Assembly: GCF_017377855.1 (NCBI RefSeq)
Contig: NZ_JAFREP010000002.1
Coordinates: 480,108 to 544,107, forward strand
Source of the DNA: Acanthopleuribacter pedis
GTDB taxonomy: Bacteria; Acidobacteriota; Holophagae; Acanthopleuribacterales; Acanthopleuribacteraceae
DNA length: 64,000 nucleotides
Reading direction: 5' to 3'
Part shown: positions 1 to 10,200 of the stretch, piece after piece
How the letters are laid out: each line of letters opens with the position of its first letter
Numbering within the stretch: the stretch's first letter is position 1
Notes under the pieces: generated by a model
The model's database searches: none
What the model was told of the DNA's origin: nothing
What the model saw: the letters and a program-made list of their open reading frames with translations, nothing else
Position numbers and translations under genes: made by a program

Positions 1-3000
1 GCGGTGGGGACCGGGGCGAGTTGTGGGCTTTCGCCGTTGGCCAAGGCTGAAAGGGCGTCCTGCACATCATCGAGCAAAATGCGCCAGGAGACCCCGTCGA
101 CAACCAGGTGGTGGCCGCACAGGAACAAAAAGTCGGCCCCCGGTTCGCGTAACAAAAGGGCGCGGAACAGCGGTCCCGCTGCCAAATCAAGGTCGGCTTG
201 CAAGGATGCGGCGGTTGTTTGGGCGGTATCGGCGGCAACCGAACGGTGCTCCCAAAAATCGGGGCTCACGGCGTCCACAACCAATTGGCCACCATCGAGC
301 CTGGCCCCCAGCAAGCGGTGATGGTTTACCAGGGCGCGCCACGCGGTTTCGAGTTTGGCCGGGTCCGTATCGACGGGTAACCGAAGCAGTAACGATTGGT
401 TGTAATGGTTGGGGCGCAATCGTTTTTGGCCGAGGAACCAAGCTTGGATTGGGGAAAGCGCGACGGGCCCGGCGTCGATACGGTGCTGTACCGGTGTGTC
501 CTGTTTGAGCAGCGGCGCAAGCCGCGCGATGGTGCCCTCGCGGAACAAATCTTTAAGGGCCAAATCGTAACCGGCGCGGCGCAGGCGGGCGCGGATTTGC
601 AACGCTTTAATTGAGTCACCGCCCAGCGCGAAAAAGTCTTGGTCGACAGCGGGGGTTTGGTCGGCGGGCAAGCCCAGAACCGCGCCCCAAATGCCCGCGA
701 GCAATCGTTCGTCGGCGTTTCCGGGCAAACGGCCGGTTTGGTTGGTGCTTGGCGCGGGCAAACCGGCCCGGTCGATTTTGCCGTTGGCGGTGAGCGGGAA
801 CTGTTCGACGAATACCCAGGCCTCGGGAATCATGTACCGGGGTAAACGGTCGCTGAGAAAGGCGCGCAGGTTTTCGGGCGTTCCCTTGCCACGCAACCAG
901 GCGGTTAGGCGCGGCCCCTGATCCTGGTGAACCACATCCACCACGGCCGCGCTGATGTCGGGGTGGTCGCTGAGCTGTTGCGCCACCTCGCCGGCCTCGA
1001 TGCGGTACCCTCGCAGGCTGAGCTGGTGGTCGATGCGGCCGAGGAAATGGAAGCGGCCTTCGTGGTCGCGGCGCACCCGGTCGCCGGTGCGGTAGGCGCG
1101 GCCCAAGCTTTGGTGGCGGATGAATCGCGCCTCGGTTAAAGCCGATTGTCGGTGGTAACCCGCGGCGACGCCGGGGCCGCCGAGCAGCAATTCACCGGTT
1201 TGATCGGCATCAAGCGGTTGACCCCATGGATCCAGCACCGCGGTGGTCACCCCGGTCATAGGACGGCCGATGCTGATTGGGCCCTCGTCGACGGCTTCAA
1301 CCAAACAGCCGACGGTGGCTTCGGTAGGCCCGTATTCGTTGTAAATCTGCATGCTTGGGTTGCGCCGGCGCAGTTGGGCCACAACCTCCGGCTTCAATGC
1401 CTCGCCGCCGAGAATCACGACCGCTACCTCGGTGCGATCCAAGCCTTCCAGCAAGGCGACGTGGGCCGGTGTCATTTTGACGGCCTGTACGCCGCTGCCG
1501 GGCGCGAAGACCGCGTGGATTTGTTCGTCCAAGGGCGCGGCGTTTGGGATGACGACAGCCGCGCCGCGGGTGAGTGGGGAAAAAAAGGTGGTCACGGTGA
1601 GGTCGAAGGTGGTGGCGGTGAACAGCGCCATAGCGGCATCGGGACGTTCGTCGAAATAAAGAGCGCGCGCTCGGGCCAGGTACCAGGCTAGGTTGGCGCG
1701 GGTGACGACCACGCCCTTGGGTTTTCCGGTCGAGCCGGAGGTATACATTATATATGCAGGTCGACAGCCGTCGCCGGTGGTGGGTTCCCATTCCGGGTTG
1801 GTTTCGGGTGTCACCTTGTCCGGGTCGAGCCAGGCGTCATCGGCCAGATCGAATTTCCTCGCGAGGTCCGGCGTGCTGATGGTGAGGCGTGGCGCGGCGT
1901 CGTCCAAAAGATCGTGGATGCGTTGGCGGGGCGCCTCGGGGTCAAGGGGTACGTAAGCGGCGCCGCAAGCGAGCGTGGCGAGAAGTGCCTGAATCAATTG
2001 CGGCCCCCGCGTCAGGCCAATGGCGATGCGGTCACCTGGCCGTACCTGTCGCCGGCTGCGAAGCTGTTGGGCCAAACCGGCAACCCGCGCGGCCAGCGTT
2101 TGGTACGTCCAGGAACCACCGGGGAACCGCACGGCAACCGCCGCCGGTGTTTCCGCGACACGCGCGGCAAAGGCCTGGAGCACGTCGGGATCGTCCAAGG
2201 GAACGCTTGCCGGCAGCGTGGGCGCGGGCGACCACCCATGGCTCAGGGTCAACGCCGGCTGCCGCGACCAGGCACGCAACAGGTGCACCATGCCGTCGAG
2301 CATGTGGGCGACGGTCTCAGGATCGATGCGGTCCGCGTCGAGATCGGCGCGGAACAGCAAGGCCTCGTCGGGTACCACCACCAGGGTGAGCGGGTAGTGG
2401 GTTTGTTCGTGGGCGAGCACGCCCTCCAGCTGAAAGCCGTCCGCGTCTTCCAGAACGGCGTCGCCCTCGGGGTAATTCTCAAAAACGAGGATGTGGTCAA
2501 ACAAGGCGCGGCCCTGTTGGATTTCCGCCAAGGGCACGCTGGGTTGGGCCTCGGCCGCCACGGCGTTGTCGCGGCGTTGTTGCACGATCTCGCGCAACGG
2601 GGTGTGCCCGTCCAAGCGAACTCGGACCGGCAGGGTGTTGATAAACAGGCCGATCATCTCATGAATCCCCGGCACCTCGGCGGGCCGGCCGGAAACGACG
2701 GCACCGAACAGCACGTCTTGGCTGAACAGGCGGCGCGCCACCTGAACGGCCCACAGCACGTGCACGATGTGGTTGGCGGTGACGCGTTCGGCGGCGGCCA
2801 TGGCGTTGAGGCGGCGCGTGTCCTCTTCCGACCAGCGCACCTCGAACGAATGGCGCGCGGGTTGTCCACTTCCAGATCCGGCAAGCGTGGTTTTTTCGTG
2901 GCCTTGGAGGGCGCGTCGCCACCATTGCACGGCGGCGCTTCCGTCCTGTTCGGCCAGCTTGCGGATGTAGCGGCGGAAGGGCGGAAAGGGTTTGGAATGG

Positions 3001-6000
3001 ATGCGCTCGCCGCGTCGCAAGCGGCGGTAGTGATCGATGACGGCGGAGAACAACAGCGGCAAACACCAGCCGTCCATCAACATATGGTGGAAGGTCCACA
3101 CCAAGCGGTAGCGGTCCTCGCCCAGTGCCAGCAAGGTGACGCGCAGGGGCGGGCCTGCGGCAAGGTCAAACGCCTGTTCGCGGTCGGACGCCATCCATGC
3201 ATCGGCCTCGGCGGGCGTCACGGTTTGGACGGTCGGCGTGAGGGCCCGCGTGAGCAGACCTTGCAAGGCGCCGCCGGGCGCGTCCGGGAAAAATTGGGTG
3301 CGGCCGATTTCGGCGTCGTCCAACACGCGGGTCAGGGCGGCGGTCAACGCGTTTTGATCCAAACGGCCGCGCAGGACTTGGGCGATTTGTTCCACGTAGC
3401 TTCCGTCCTGATCCAGGTTGTGGTGGAACAACAAACCCTGCTGCATGGGGGAGAGGGGATAAAGATCGGTCAGTTCGTGGTGTTCCTGGATTTGGTCCAG
3501 GGTGGACGCCTGCAGCGCGGCCAAGGGCACGTCCGCGGGGGACAGCCAGACGCGGGGTTGGTGCGTGGTTGCCGCAACCAAGGCGTCGACGGCCTCGATC
3601 AGGCTTTGATGCAAGCGGGCCATGCGTTCCGGGTGGAAGCGGTGTTGGTCGTAGGCAAGGCCCAGTTGCAATCGGTCGTTGACCACCATGCCGGAGAAAA
3701 ACCAGGCGAAGGGCGGCGGATCGCTGGGGTCGTTTTCCGGGCCGATATCCCAGGTGCTGAACCGAGGCCGGGACGGATCCTCTTCGTCGGCGTCAAAGCG
3801 ACCGAGGTAGTTAAAACCCATCTCCGGCGCGGGGCCGTCCGTTTCGCCGGCGGCGCTCAAGAGGCTGTAATCGATGCCCGCGTGTCGGACCGCGCGCAGG
3901 TTCTCTTTGACGGCGGTTAAGCGGGTGCGCACGTCGCCGTCTTGGTGGTGCAGGACCACCGGGAACCAGGTGGTGAACCAGGCGACGGTGCGGCTAAGGT
4001 CGGGCGCGTCGGCGCCCAAATCGCGTCCGTGGGATTCGAGCAAGACCTGCACCCGGCTAAGCCGTTCGGCCCGCCACAAGGCGTCGCCGAGCGCGGTGAG
4101 CAAAAGATCGTTGATTTCGGTTCGGAAGGCGCGGTGGGCGGCACCCAGCATGGTTTGGGTTTGGGTGGTGTCCCAGGTGTGGTTGAGGAAGGCCACCCGG
4201 GTTGCCTTCTTCGATCCTGGCCGCTCGCTGTCCGGTTCGATGCGTTGGGATCCGGCGGCATAGGCTTGCCAAAAGGCAGCGCGGCGACGGCGTTCGTCCG
4301 CCGGAAAACGCGTTTTCAACCAAGCCGCCAAATCATCGAGGCTCGCCCCACGCGGCGATGGTTTCAGCGGCTTGCCCAAATGATGCTGCACCAAAAACCG
4401 AGATAACTCGTTTAAAAGCAAGCGCCAGGAGACAGCGTCGACAATGAAATGATGGGCCGCGACGAGGAGGCGGTCGCTGTCGTTGCATTGGAAATAAGTA
4501 ACGCGCAGCAGCGGACCTTGTTCCAGGTCAAAGTCGCGCTGGTCGGCGGCGGCGCGTTGTTGCAGGTCGCGGCGGACGGTATCCGATCCGCGCAAGTCGA
4601 CCCATGCCGGGGTGGCGTAGGTCTCCCTAATCAGCAATTGATCCGGGTGTTGGGGGTGCGGGATCGCCCGCAAAACCTCGTGGCGTTCCTGCAGCGCGCG
4701 CACGACGGCGCGCAAACCGATGTCGCTGATAGGTTGGGGCAGGTCCAGCAGCACACTTTGGTTATAGGCGCCGCGATTGCCCGCGAACCAGCGACGGAAA
4801 TGGCTTTGGGCCGGGGTGGTCGGCACCGCGCCCTGCAGCGGTTCGAACACGCGTTTTTCGGTCAACGGCCGAAGTCCGCTCGCCACGTGGCGCAAGCGCG
4901 GTTCGCGGAAGAGGTCGCCCACCTCGAGGGCGTAACCGGCCTCGTGGAGGAAGGCCGAAATCTGCAGCGCTTTGATGGAGTCGCCGCCGAGCGCGAAGAA
5001 ATCCGCGCCGGTGGTGACGGTCTGTTTGGGGAAAGCGGCGGCAAAGGCGCGCACCAGCGCGGCCTCGCCTTCGTTGCTTGCCGTGCCGCCGGGGCGGGCC
5101 TGTTGCGGCGCGGGTAAGGCGGCGCGGTCGACCTTGCCGTTGGCGGTGAGCGGCAGTGCCGGCAAGGCCACGAAAAAGGCGGGCATCATGTAAAGCGGCA
5201 AGGCGGCGGCGACCGCCTCGCGCAAACGGGTTTCCTCGGCGGCACCGGGACCGGCCACGTAGGCGACCAAAACCGGTTTACCGTCCGCGCCGGGTGCGCC
5301 GATCACGACCGCCTCGTGGACGCCCTCGAGGTTGGTTAAAGTGCTTTCAATTTCTCCGGCTTCGATGCGGTAACCCCTGATTTTAAGTTGGAAATCGTTG
5401 CGGCCGTGGTAGTGCAGGTTCCCCGCCGCATCAAGCGAGGCCAGGTCGCCGGCGCGGTACAGGCGGGTCCCGTCCGGGCGTTGGGTGAAGCGTTCGCTAT
5501 TGAGCGTGGCTCGGTTGAGGTAGCCGCTGGTTAGGGCCTCGCCGCCGATGTGGAGGGAGCCGTGGAAGCCGGGCGGTACCGGGTGATCGTGCGCGTCCAA
5601 AAGCGCGATCACGGCGTGGTCGGCGGGACGGCCGATGGTGATCTGGTCGGGGTCGGTTATTTCCTGCATGGTGCAGCCGACGGTGGCCTCGGTCGGGCCG
5701 TATTCGTTAAAAATACGCATCGCGGGGTTAACCGCGCGCAGGCGCCGCACCTGTTCGGGCAGCAGTGCTTCGCCGCCGAGGATGACCCGCGCCACGCTGC
5801 TGGGTGGGTGTTCGGGCACCAAGGCGACGTGGGCCGGGGTCAGTTTGACCAGGTCGATGCGGGGATCGGCAAAGACCGCGGCGACCAGGGTTTCGGTAGG
5901 GGCCTCGCCAAAAACCACCAGGGCGTCACCTTGGGTAAACGGCAGGAACAAACTGGTGATGGTCAAGTCAAAGGCGGGCGTGGTGAACCAGGCACAGTCG

Positions 6001-7262
6001 GCGGCTTGATCGCGGTAAGTCGCCGCGGCCCACTGAATGTACCGGGTTAAGGCGCCGTGATGGATGGGCACACCCTTGGGGCGCCCGGTTGAGCCGCTGG
6101 TGTAAATCACATAGGCCTCGTCCTCGGCGCGAATGGCCGCGGGCTCAAAACGGCCCGCCCCCGCGGTGGGTGCAATTTCGGGAAGCGCGCTACAGCCCTC
6201 GGGCAGCGTCAACGAAACGGAAGGGGGCAAACCCAGCACCAAACAGGTGCCGCTATCGGCCAGCATCAGGTTGAGGCGGTCTTGCGGGTAACTGGGATCC
6301 AAGGCCAGCCAGGAAGCGCCGCATCGCAGCACCGCCCACATCGCCACGACGAAATCCGGGTGGCGTCGGCCCCACAGGGCAACGCGTGATCCACGGCCGA
6401 CTCCCTGTTGCTGCAAAGAGCAGGCGACCTTTTCGATCCGCTGGGAAAAGGCGGCGTAGCTCAGCGTGTGTTCTTCGAAATGCAGGGCCGGTTCGGCACC
6501 GTGGCGTGCCGCTTGCGCCGCCAACAGGCCGGTGACGGGCGTGGCGGGGAAGCAGCGCGGCTGCTCCGCTTGGATCAGCGGGGATTCGCCCGCGCCGAGC
6601 AGCGGGATCTCGGTCAAAGGCAGGTCGCCGTTGTCGAGGAGGTTGGTTAGGACGATGGGCAAACGTGTGGCAAGCGCACGGGCAAGATCTTCGCCGCCCG
6701 CCTCTTCCGCCACCCAAACGGCGAGGAGGGACTGTTCGGGGTCGCGTTCCCAGGTGAAGCGAAAGCGTGCCGGCAAGGCCGCGCCCGTGCTTAAACCCGC
6801 CTGTTGCCAAACCACGCGGTAGAGCGGGGTAGGGTCGCCGCCGTCGTTGGTGCGCCAGGCGGTTTCAAAGGTTTCGCGGTCGGTCGCCAAACCGTTGCGC
6901 GCAATGGCGAGGGCGTCGCGCTGGGCGCGGGTCAGCGCGCGGAAACTCCCTTTGGGGTCCAGGGCCAGCCGCACCAGCAGCGGACCGCGCCGGGTTTCCT
7001 CATGCAAGGCCGGGGTCGCGATCAGGAGATCCGCGGCGCCACCGAGGCGCCACAGCACCACCCGCAACGCGGCGGTTAACAAGCTGTACTCGGCCCAGGG
7101 GTTGCCTTTGGCGACCGAGCCAAGGCGTTGGTGAAGCGCGGGATCCCATTGACCGGCCACGGATTGGGCGGGCCGGCGTCGACCCGCCCAGTTTAAATGC
7201 CAATCGGGTAGGTCGCGCAGGTGGTTCAGGAAACGGGGGTCGGGGGTGTGCTGATCATTCAT
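1..7262 (-). CDS. Nonribosomal peptide synthetase, third subunit of the line (3' end beyond the window)
   Basis: About 2,420 residues are visible. Order: a degenerate C-terminal half of a condensation domain (about 1-220), A1 (A3 motif YTSGSTGRPKG near 390), carrier domain with LGGDSIKA (Ser near 760), E domain (HHFIVDAVSW near 937, NYLGRF near 1150), C domain of the type that follows E (LSPMQQGLLFH; HHMLMDGWC near 1395), A2 (YTSGSTGKPKG near 1838), carrier LGGDSIKA near 2215, and a second E domain (HHLVVDGVSW) cut by the edge. Aligned on PheA positions, both A domains give D-L-T-K-I-G-E-V-G, which I recall as an asparagine code (iturin/mycosubtilin type), so two D-Asn residues are predicted. 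The ATG follows AAGGA and lies 12 nt after the stop of the upstream NRPS gene, so the two are co-transcribed. The termination domain is not visible. The NRPS call is certain; specificities are inference. Confidence 0.97.
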   Translation of the reverse strand, partial: MNDQHTPDPRFLNHLRDLPDWHLNWAGRRRPAQSVAGQWDPALHQRLGSVAKGNPWAEYSLLTAALRVVLWRLGGAADLLIATPALHEETRRGPLLVRLALDPKGSFRALTRAQRDALAIARNGLATDRETFETAWRTNDGGDPTPLYRVVWQQAGLSTGAALPARFRFTWERDPEQSLLAVWVAEEAGGEDLARALATRLPIVLTNLLDNGDLPLTEIPLLGAGESPLIQAEQPRCFPATPVTGLLAAQAARHGAEPALHFEEHTLSYAAFSQRIEKVACSLQQQGVGRGSRVALWGRRHPDFVVAMWAVLRCGASWLALDPSYPQDRLNLMLADSGTCLVLGLPPSVSLTLPEGCSALPEIAPTAGAGRFEPAAIRAEDEAYVIYTSGSTGRPKGVPIHHGALTRYIQWAAATYRDQAADCAWFTTPAFDLTITSLFLPFTQGDALVVFGEAPTETLVAAVFADPRIDLVKLTPAHVALVPEHPPSSVARVILGGEALLPEQVRRLRAVNPAMRIFNEYGPTEATVGCTMQEITDPDQITIGRPADHAVIALLDAHDHPVPPGFHGSLHIGGEALTSGYLNRATLNSERFTQRPDGTRLYRAGDLASLDAAGNLHYHGRNDFQLKIRGYRIEAGEIESTLTNLEGVHEAVVIGAPGADGKPVLVAYVAGPGAAEETRLREAVAAALPLYMMPAFFVALPALPLTANGKVDRAALPAPQQARPGGTASNEGEAALVRAFAAAFPKQTVTTGADFFALGGDSIKALQISAFLHEAGYALEVGDLFREPRLRHVASGLRPLTEKRVFEPLQGAVPTTPAQSHFRRWFAGNRGAYNQSVLLDLPQPISDIGLRAVVRALQERHEVLRAIPHPQHPDQLLIRETYATPAWVDLRGSDTVRRDLQQRAAADQRDFDLEQGPLLRVTYFQCNDSDRLLVAAHHFIVDAVSWRLLLNELSRFLVQHHLGKPLKPSPRGASLDDLAAWLKTRFPADERRRRAAFWQAYAAGSQRIEPDSERPGSKKATRVAFLNHTWDTTQTQTMLGAAHRAFRTEINDLLLTALGDALWRAERLSRVQVLLESHGRDLGADAPDLSRTVAWFTTWFPVVLHHQDGDVRTRLTAVKENLRAVRHAGIDYSLLSAAGETDGPAPEMGFNYLGRFDADEEDPSRPRFSTWDIGPENDPSDPPPFAWFFSGMVVNDRLQLGLAYDQHRFHPERMARLHQSLIEAVDALVAATTHQPRVWLSPADVPLAALQASTLDQIQEHHELTDLYPLSPMQQGLLFHHNLDQDGSYVEQIAQVLRGRLDQNALTAALTRVLDDAEIGRTQFFPDAPGGALQGLLTRALTPTVQTVTPAEADAWMASDREQAFDLAAGPPLRVTLLALGEDRYRLVWTFHHMLMDGWCLPLLFSAVIDHYRRLRRGERIHSKPFPPFRRYIRKLAEQDGSAAVQWWRRALQGHEKTTLAGSGSGQPARHSFEVRWSEEDTRRLNAMAAAERVTANHIVHVLWAVQVARRLFSQDVLFGAVVSGRPAEVPGIHEMIGLFINTLPVRVRLDGHTPLREIVQQRRDNAVAAEAQPSVPLAEIQQGRALFDHILVFENYPEGDAVLEDADGFQLEGVLAHEQTHYPLTLVVVPDEALLFRADLDADRIDPETVAHMLDGMVHLLRAWSRQPALTLSHGWSPAPTLPASVPLDDPDVLQAFAARVAETPAAVAVRFPGGSWTYQTLAARVAGLAQQLRSRRQVRPGDRIAIGLTRGPQLIQALLATLACGAAYVPLDPEAPRQRIHDLLDDAAPRLTISTPDLARKFDLADDAWLDPDKVTPETNPEWEPTTGDGCRPAYIMYTSGSTGKPKGVVVTRANLAWYLARARALYFDERPDAAMALFTATTFDLTVTTFFSPLTRGAAVVIPNAAPLDEQIHAVFAPGSGVQAVKMTPAHVALLEGLDRTEVAVVILGGEALKPEVVAQLRRRNPSMQIYNEYGPTEATVGCLVEAVDEGPISIGRPMTGVTTAVLDPWGQPLDADQTGELLLGGPGVAAGYHRQSALTEARFIRHQSLGRAYRTGDRVRRDHEGRFHFLGRIDHQLSLRGYRIEAGEVAQQLSDHPDISAAVVDVVHQDQGPRLTAWLRGKGTPENLRAFLSDRLPRYMIPEAWVFVEQFPLTANGKIDRAGLPAPSTNQTGRLPGNADERLLAGIWGAVLGLPADQTPAVDQDFFALGGDSIKALQIRARLRRAGYDLALKDLFREGTIARLAPLLKQDTPVQHRIDAGPVALSPIQAWFLGQKRLRPNHYNQSLLLRLPVDTDPAKLETAWRALVNHHRLLGARLDGGQLVVDAVSPDFWEHRSVAADTAQTTAASLQADLDLAAGPLFRALLLREPGADFLFLCGHHLVVDGVSWRILLDDVQDALSALANGESPQLAPVPT

Positions 7263-7274
7263 GGCAAGCAATCC

Positions 7275-10200
7275 TTAAAATTCGAGTTCAAAACAAAGTT
7301 CGTCGTCCTCGGCGGGTGCACCGATCAGGGCGGCCAAAGGTCCCGGGTCCGCCGCGCACAGGGCGGTGACCATGTCGCGATACGTTTTCAGGAAAAAGGC
7401 GGCCCGTTCCCGGCTGAACAGAGCCGTTCGGAACGCCAGATCCACCAACCAGGATTCGGCGCCCGGCATGATGGTCCAGGTCAGGTCGAATTTGGCGGTG
7501 GCGCTTGGCGCGGGGAGTGGTTCCGCAATGAGGTCGCTGTCGGCGGGCCGCGCGGCGGGCTGATTCTGGAACACCAGCATCACGTCAAAAAAGGGATGGC
7601 GTCCCGGGGTTACCTCGGGTTGGTGCGCTTTGACCAGTTGGTCGAAAGTGACGAGCTGGTGGTCCAGCGCACCGAGCACCGCGCGATGAACCTGTTGCAG
7701 CCAGCTTTCAAGGTCACGATCCGGCGTCAACCGTGCCGTTAACGGCAGGGTGTTGACGAGGTAACCGACCACGGGTTCGAGGTCGAGGCGCGGCCTGCCC
7801 GCGACCGGGGTGCCGATACACAGGTGGTTTTGTCCGCTGAGTTTGGCAAGGGTCAGGAACAACAGCGAAAGCTGGAGGCTGAAATCGGAGATGTGCAGGC
7901 GGCGCGCCTGCTGCTGTAACGCGGTGACCACCTCGGCGGGCAAGGTCGCGGTGACATGGGCCGCGGCGAAATCGACGGCGTCGGCGCGGGAACCGTCCTG
8001 GGGCAGGTGCACCGGCGGCGCGGGTTCCGCGAGCTGGTCGCGCCAGTAACCCAGGTGTTCCGCCGCTTGGCCCTGCAGCCAGTGGGCCACGTCGCGGTAA
8101 CGGGGTCCCGACGGCGCGGGGTTGGGTTTGCCCGAAAGGGCGGCGAGGAACTGTTGTTGCAGCAGTTCCATCGACCAACCGTCGATGATGAGGTGATGGG
8201 CGCACAACCAAATCTGCATTTGGTTTGGTGATTCCCGCACGACCCAGGCGCGCAACAGGGGCGCGGTGGCGATGTCGAAAGGTTCACGTTGCCGGCGGTG
8301 TTGATCCGCTTCGTGCCAATCGGCGGCGTCCACCACGCGCAGCGGCAGGGCGACCTCATCGGCGATGCGCAACCGGGGTTGACCCGCGACCACGTCAAAG
8401 GCGGTGCGAAGTGATTCGTGCTGTGCCGTCAAATCCTGAAGCGCGGCTGCAATGCGCCCAGGCGCAAGCGGCCCTTGCACCCGGAATCCCGCGCAAACGT
8501 GGTAGCTGTCAGCGAGGTCACGGGTTTGCGCCAACAGCCACAAAGCCTGTTGTTGGGGGCTGGGCAGCGGGGTCGCCGTCGCGGGCAATGGGGGGATGGG
8601 CCACGCCTGTTCCGCCGGGCAGGCGGTTTGGTCCAGTGCCGCCGCCAAGTCACGCAGTTTTGGGTTTTCGAACAACAGGCGCGGCGTCGCGGTGCGGCCG
8701 AGTTGTTGCTCAATGCGGCGGCACAAACGCAAGGCGTTGAGTGAATGGCCGCCCAGCTCGAAGAAATCGCTGTCCGCGTCGGGCGCGCAGGGCAGGTGGA
8801 GGAGTTCGCGCCACAACCGGCCCAGTGCCTGTTCGGTTTCGGTTGCCAAGGGTGCCTTGCCTTGGTTCACAATTCGGGGAAGCGCGGCCACATCGATTTT
8901 TCCGCTGGGCGTTCGTGGGAACCCATCCACGGGTAGGAACGCGGCCGGGCGCATGTAGGCCGGCAGTTGCGTTCGTGCCGTGGCACGGAGCGCGGCCGGT
9001 TCGGCAGTCCCGGTGAACCAGCACAGCAAGGTGCCCTGTCCCGCCGCGTCACGCACGGCGCGCACCACGGCCTCGGTTACGCCGGTTTGGTTGAACAGGA
9101 CCGCTTCGACCTCGCCGACCTCAATGCGGTGGCCGCGTACCTTGACCTGCTGGTCGGCACGCCCCTGGTACATCAGGTTACCGCAACGGTCGCGGCGCGC
9201 TTGGTCGCCGCTGCGGTACATGGTCAGCCCATCGAGGTGGGGATGGCGGGGAAAGCGCTCGGCGCTGAGTTCGGGGCGTTGATGGTAACCCTCGGCCAGA
9301 CCCAAACCGGTGACACAGATTTCGCCGGCGGCGCCGTCCGGCACCCATTCGCCGTATTTTCCCAGCAGCGAAATGTGCAGGTGCGGCAGCGCGGTGCCGA
9401 TGTCGCTCGCGCCCGATTTCAGCGCGGCAGGGTCCAATTTGCGGAAGGTGACATGCACGCAGGTTTCGGTGATGCCGTACATGTTGATCAGGGCGCAGTG
9501 GGGATGGCGATAGGCAAAAGAAGCCAATGCCGCCGGATTCAGTGCTTCCCCGCCGAAAATCACCTGGCGCAGGTCGGGCAGGCGCAGCCCGGTTGCTTCC
9601 AGATCGGCGGTTAGGGCGGCGAAGGCGCTGGGGATTTGGTTGAGGATGGTGACCTGTTCGGCCTGCAACAGTTGGGCGAAGCGACGGCTGTCCCGCGCGA
9701 CGGCCTGGGGCACGATCACCAGGGTTCCGCCATGGAGCAGGGCGCCGAACAGTTCCCAGACCGAGAAATCGAAGGCGACGCTGTGGAACAGGGTCCACAC
9801 ATCCTGTTCATCGAACTGGAACCGCGGCGCGGCATGCTCGAACAGCGCCGCCACGCGGTTGTCGCGCATCGGCACGCCCTTGGGGCGCCCGGTGGAACCC
9901 GAGGTATAGATCACATAGGTCTCGGCGTCGGCGGGGCGCGGCGGCGGTGAGCCGAGTGGGTGATGGGCGACCGCGTCCTGGTAATGAATGGGGGTAACCT
10001 TTGTCGGCGCCTGATCGCTTCGCGCGTCGCTGAGGCAGGCAACCAGGCCCGCGTCCTCGGCGAAAAAGTCCAGACGCGCGCGTGGATAATCGGGATCGAG
10101 CGGCACGTAGGCGGCGCCGGCACGCAGAATACCCAGTAGCGCGACCACCATTTCCGCGGAACGCTGCAGGCACAGGCCGACCCGTTGGCCGGGTTGGATG

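Noticed and set aside
1914..3920. A 668-codon open frame on the plus strand
   Set aside because: It lies entirely opposite the NRPS gene, has no known motif, and its composition is what GC-rich antisense frames produce. Similar frames occur along the whole NRPS region.
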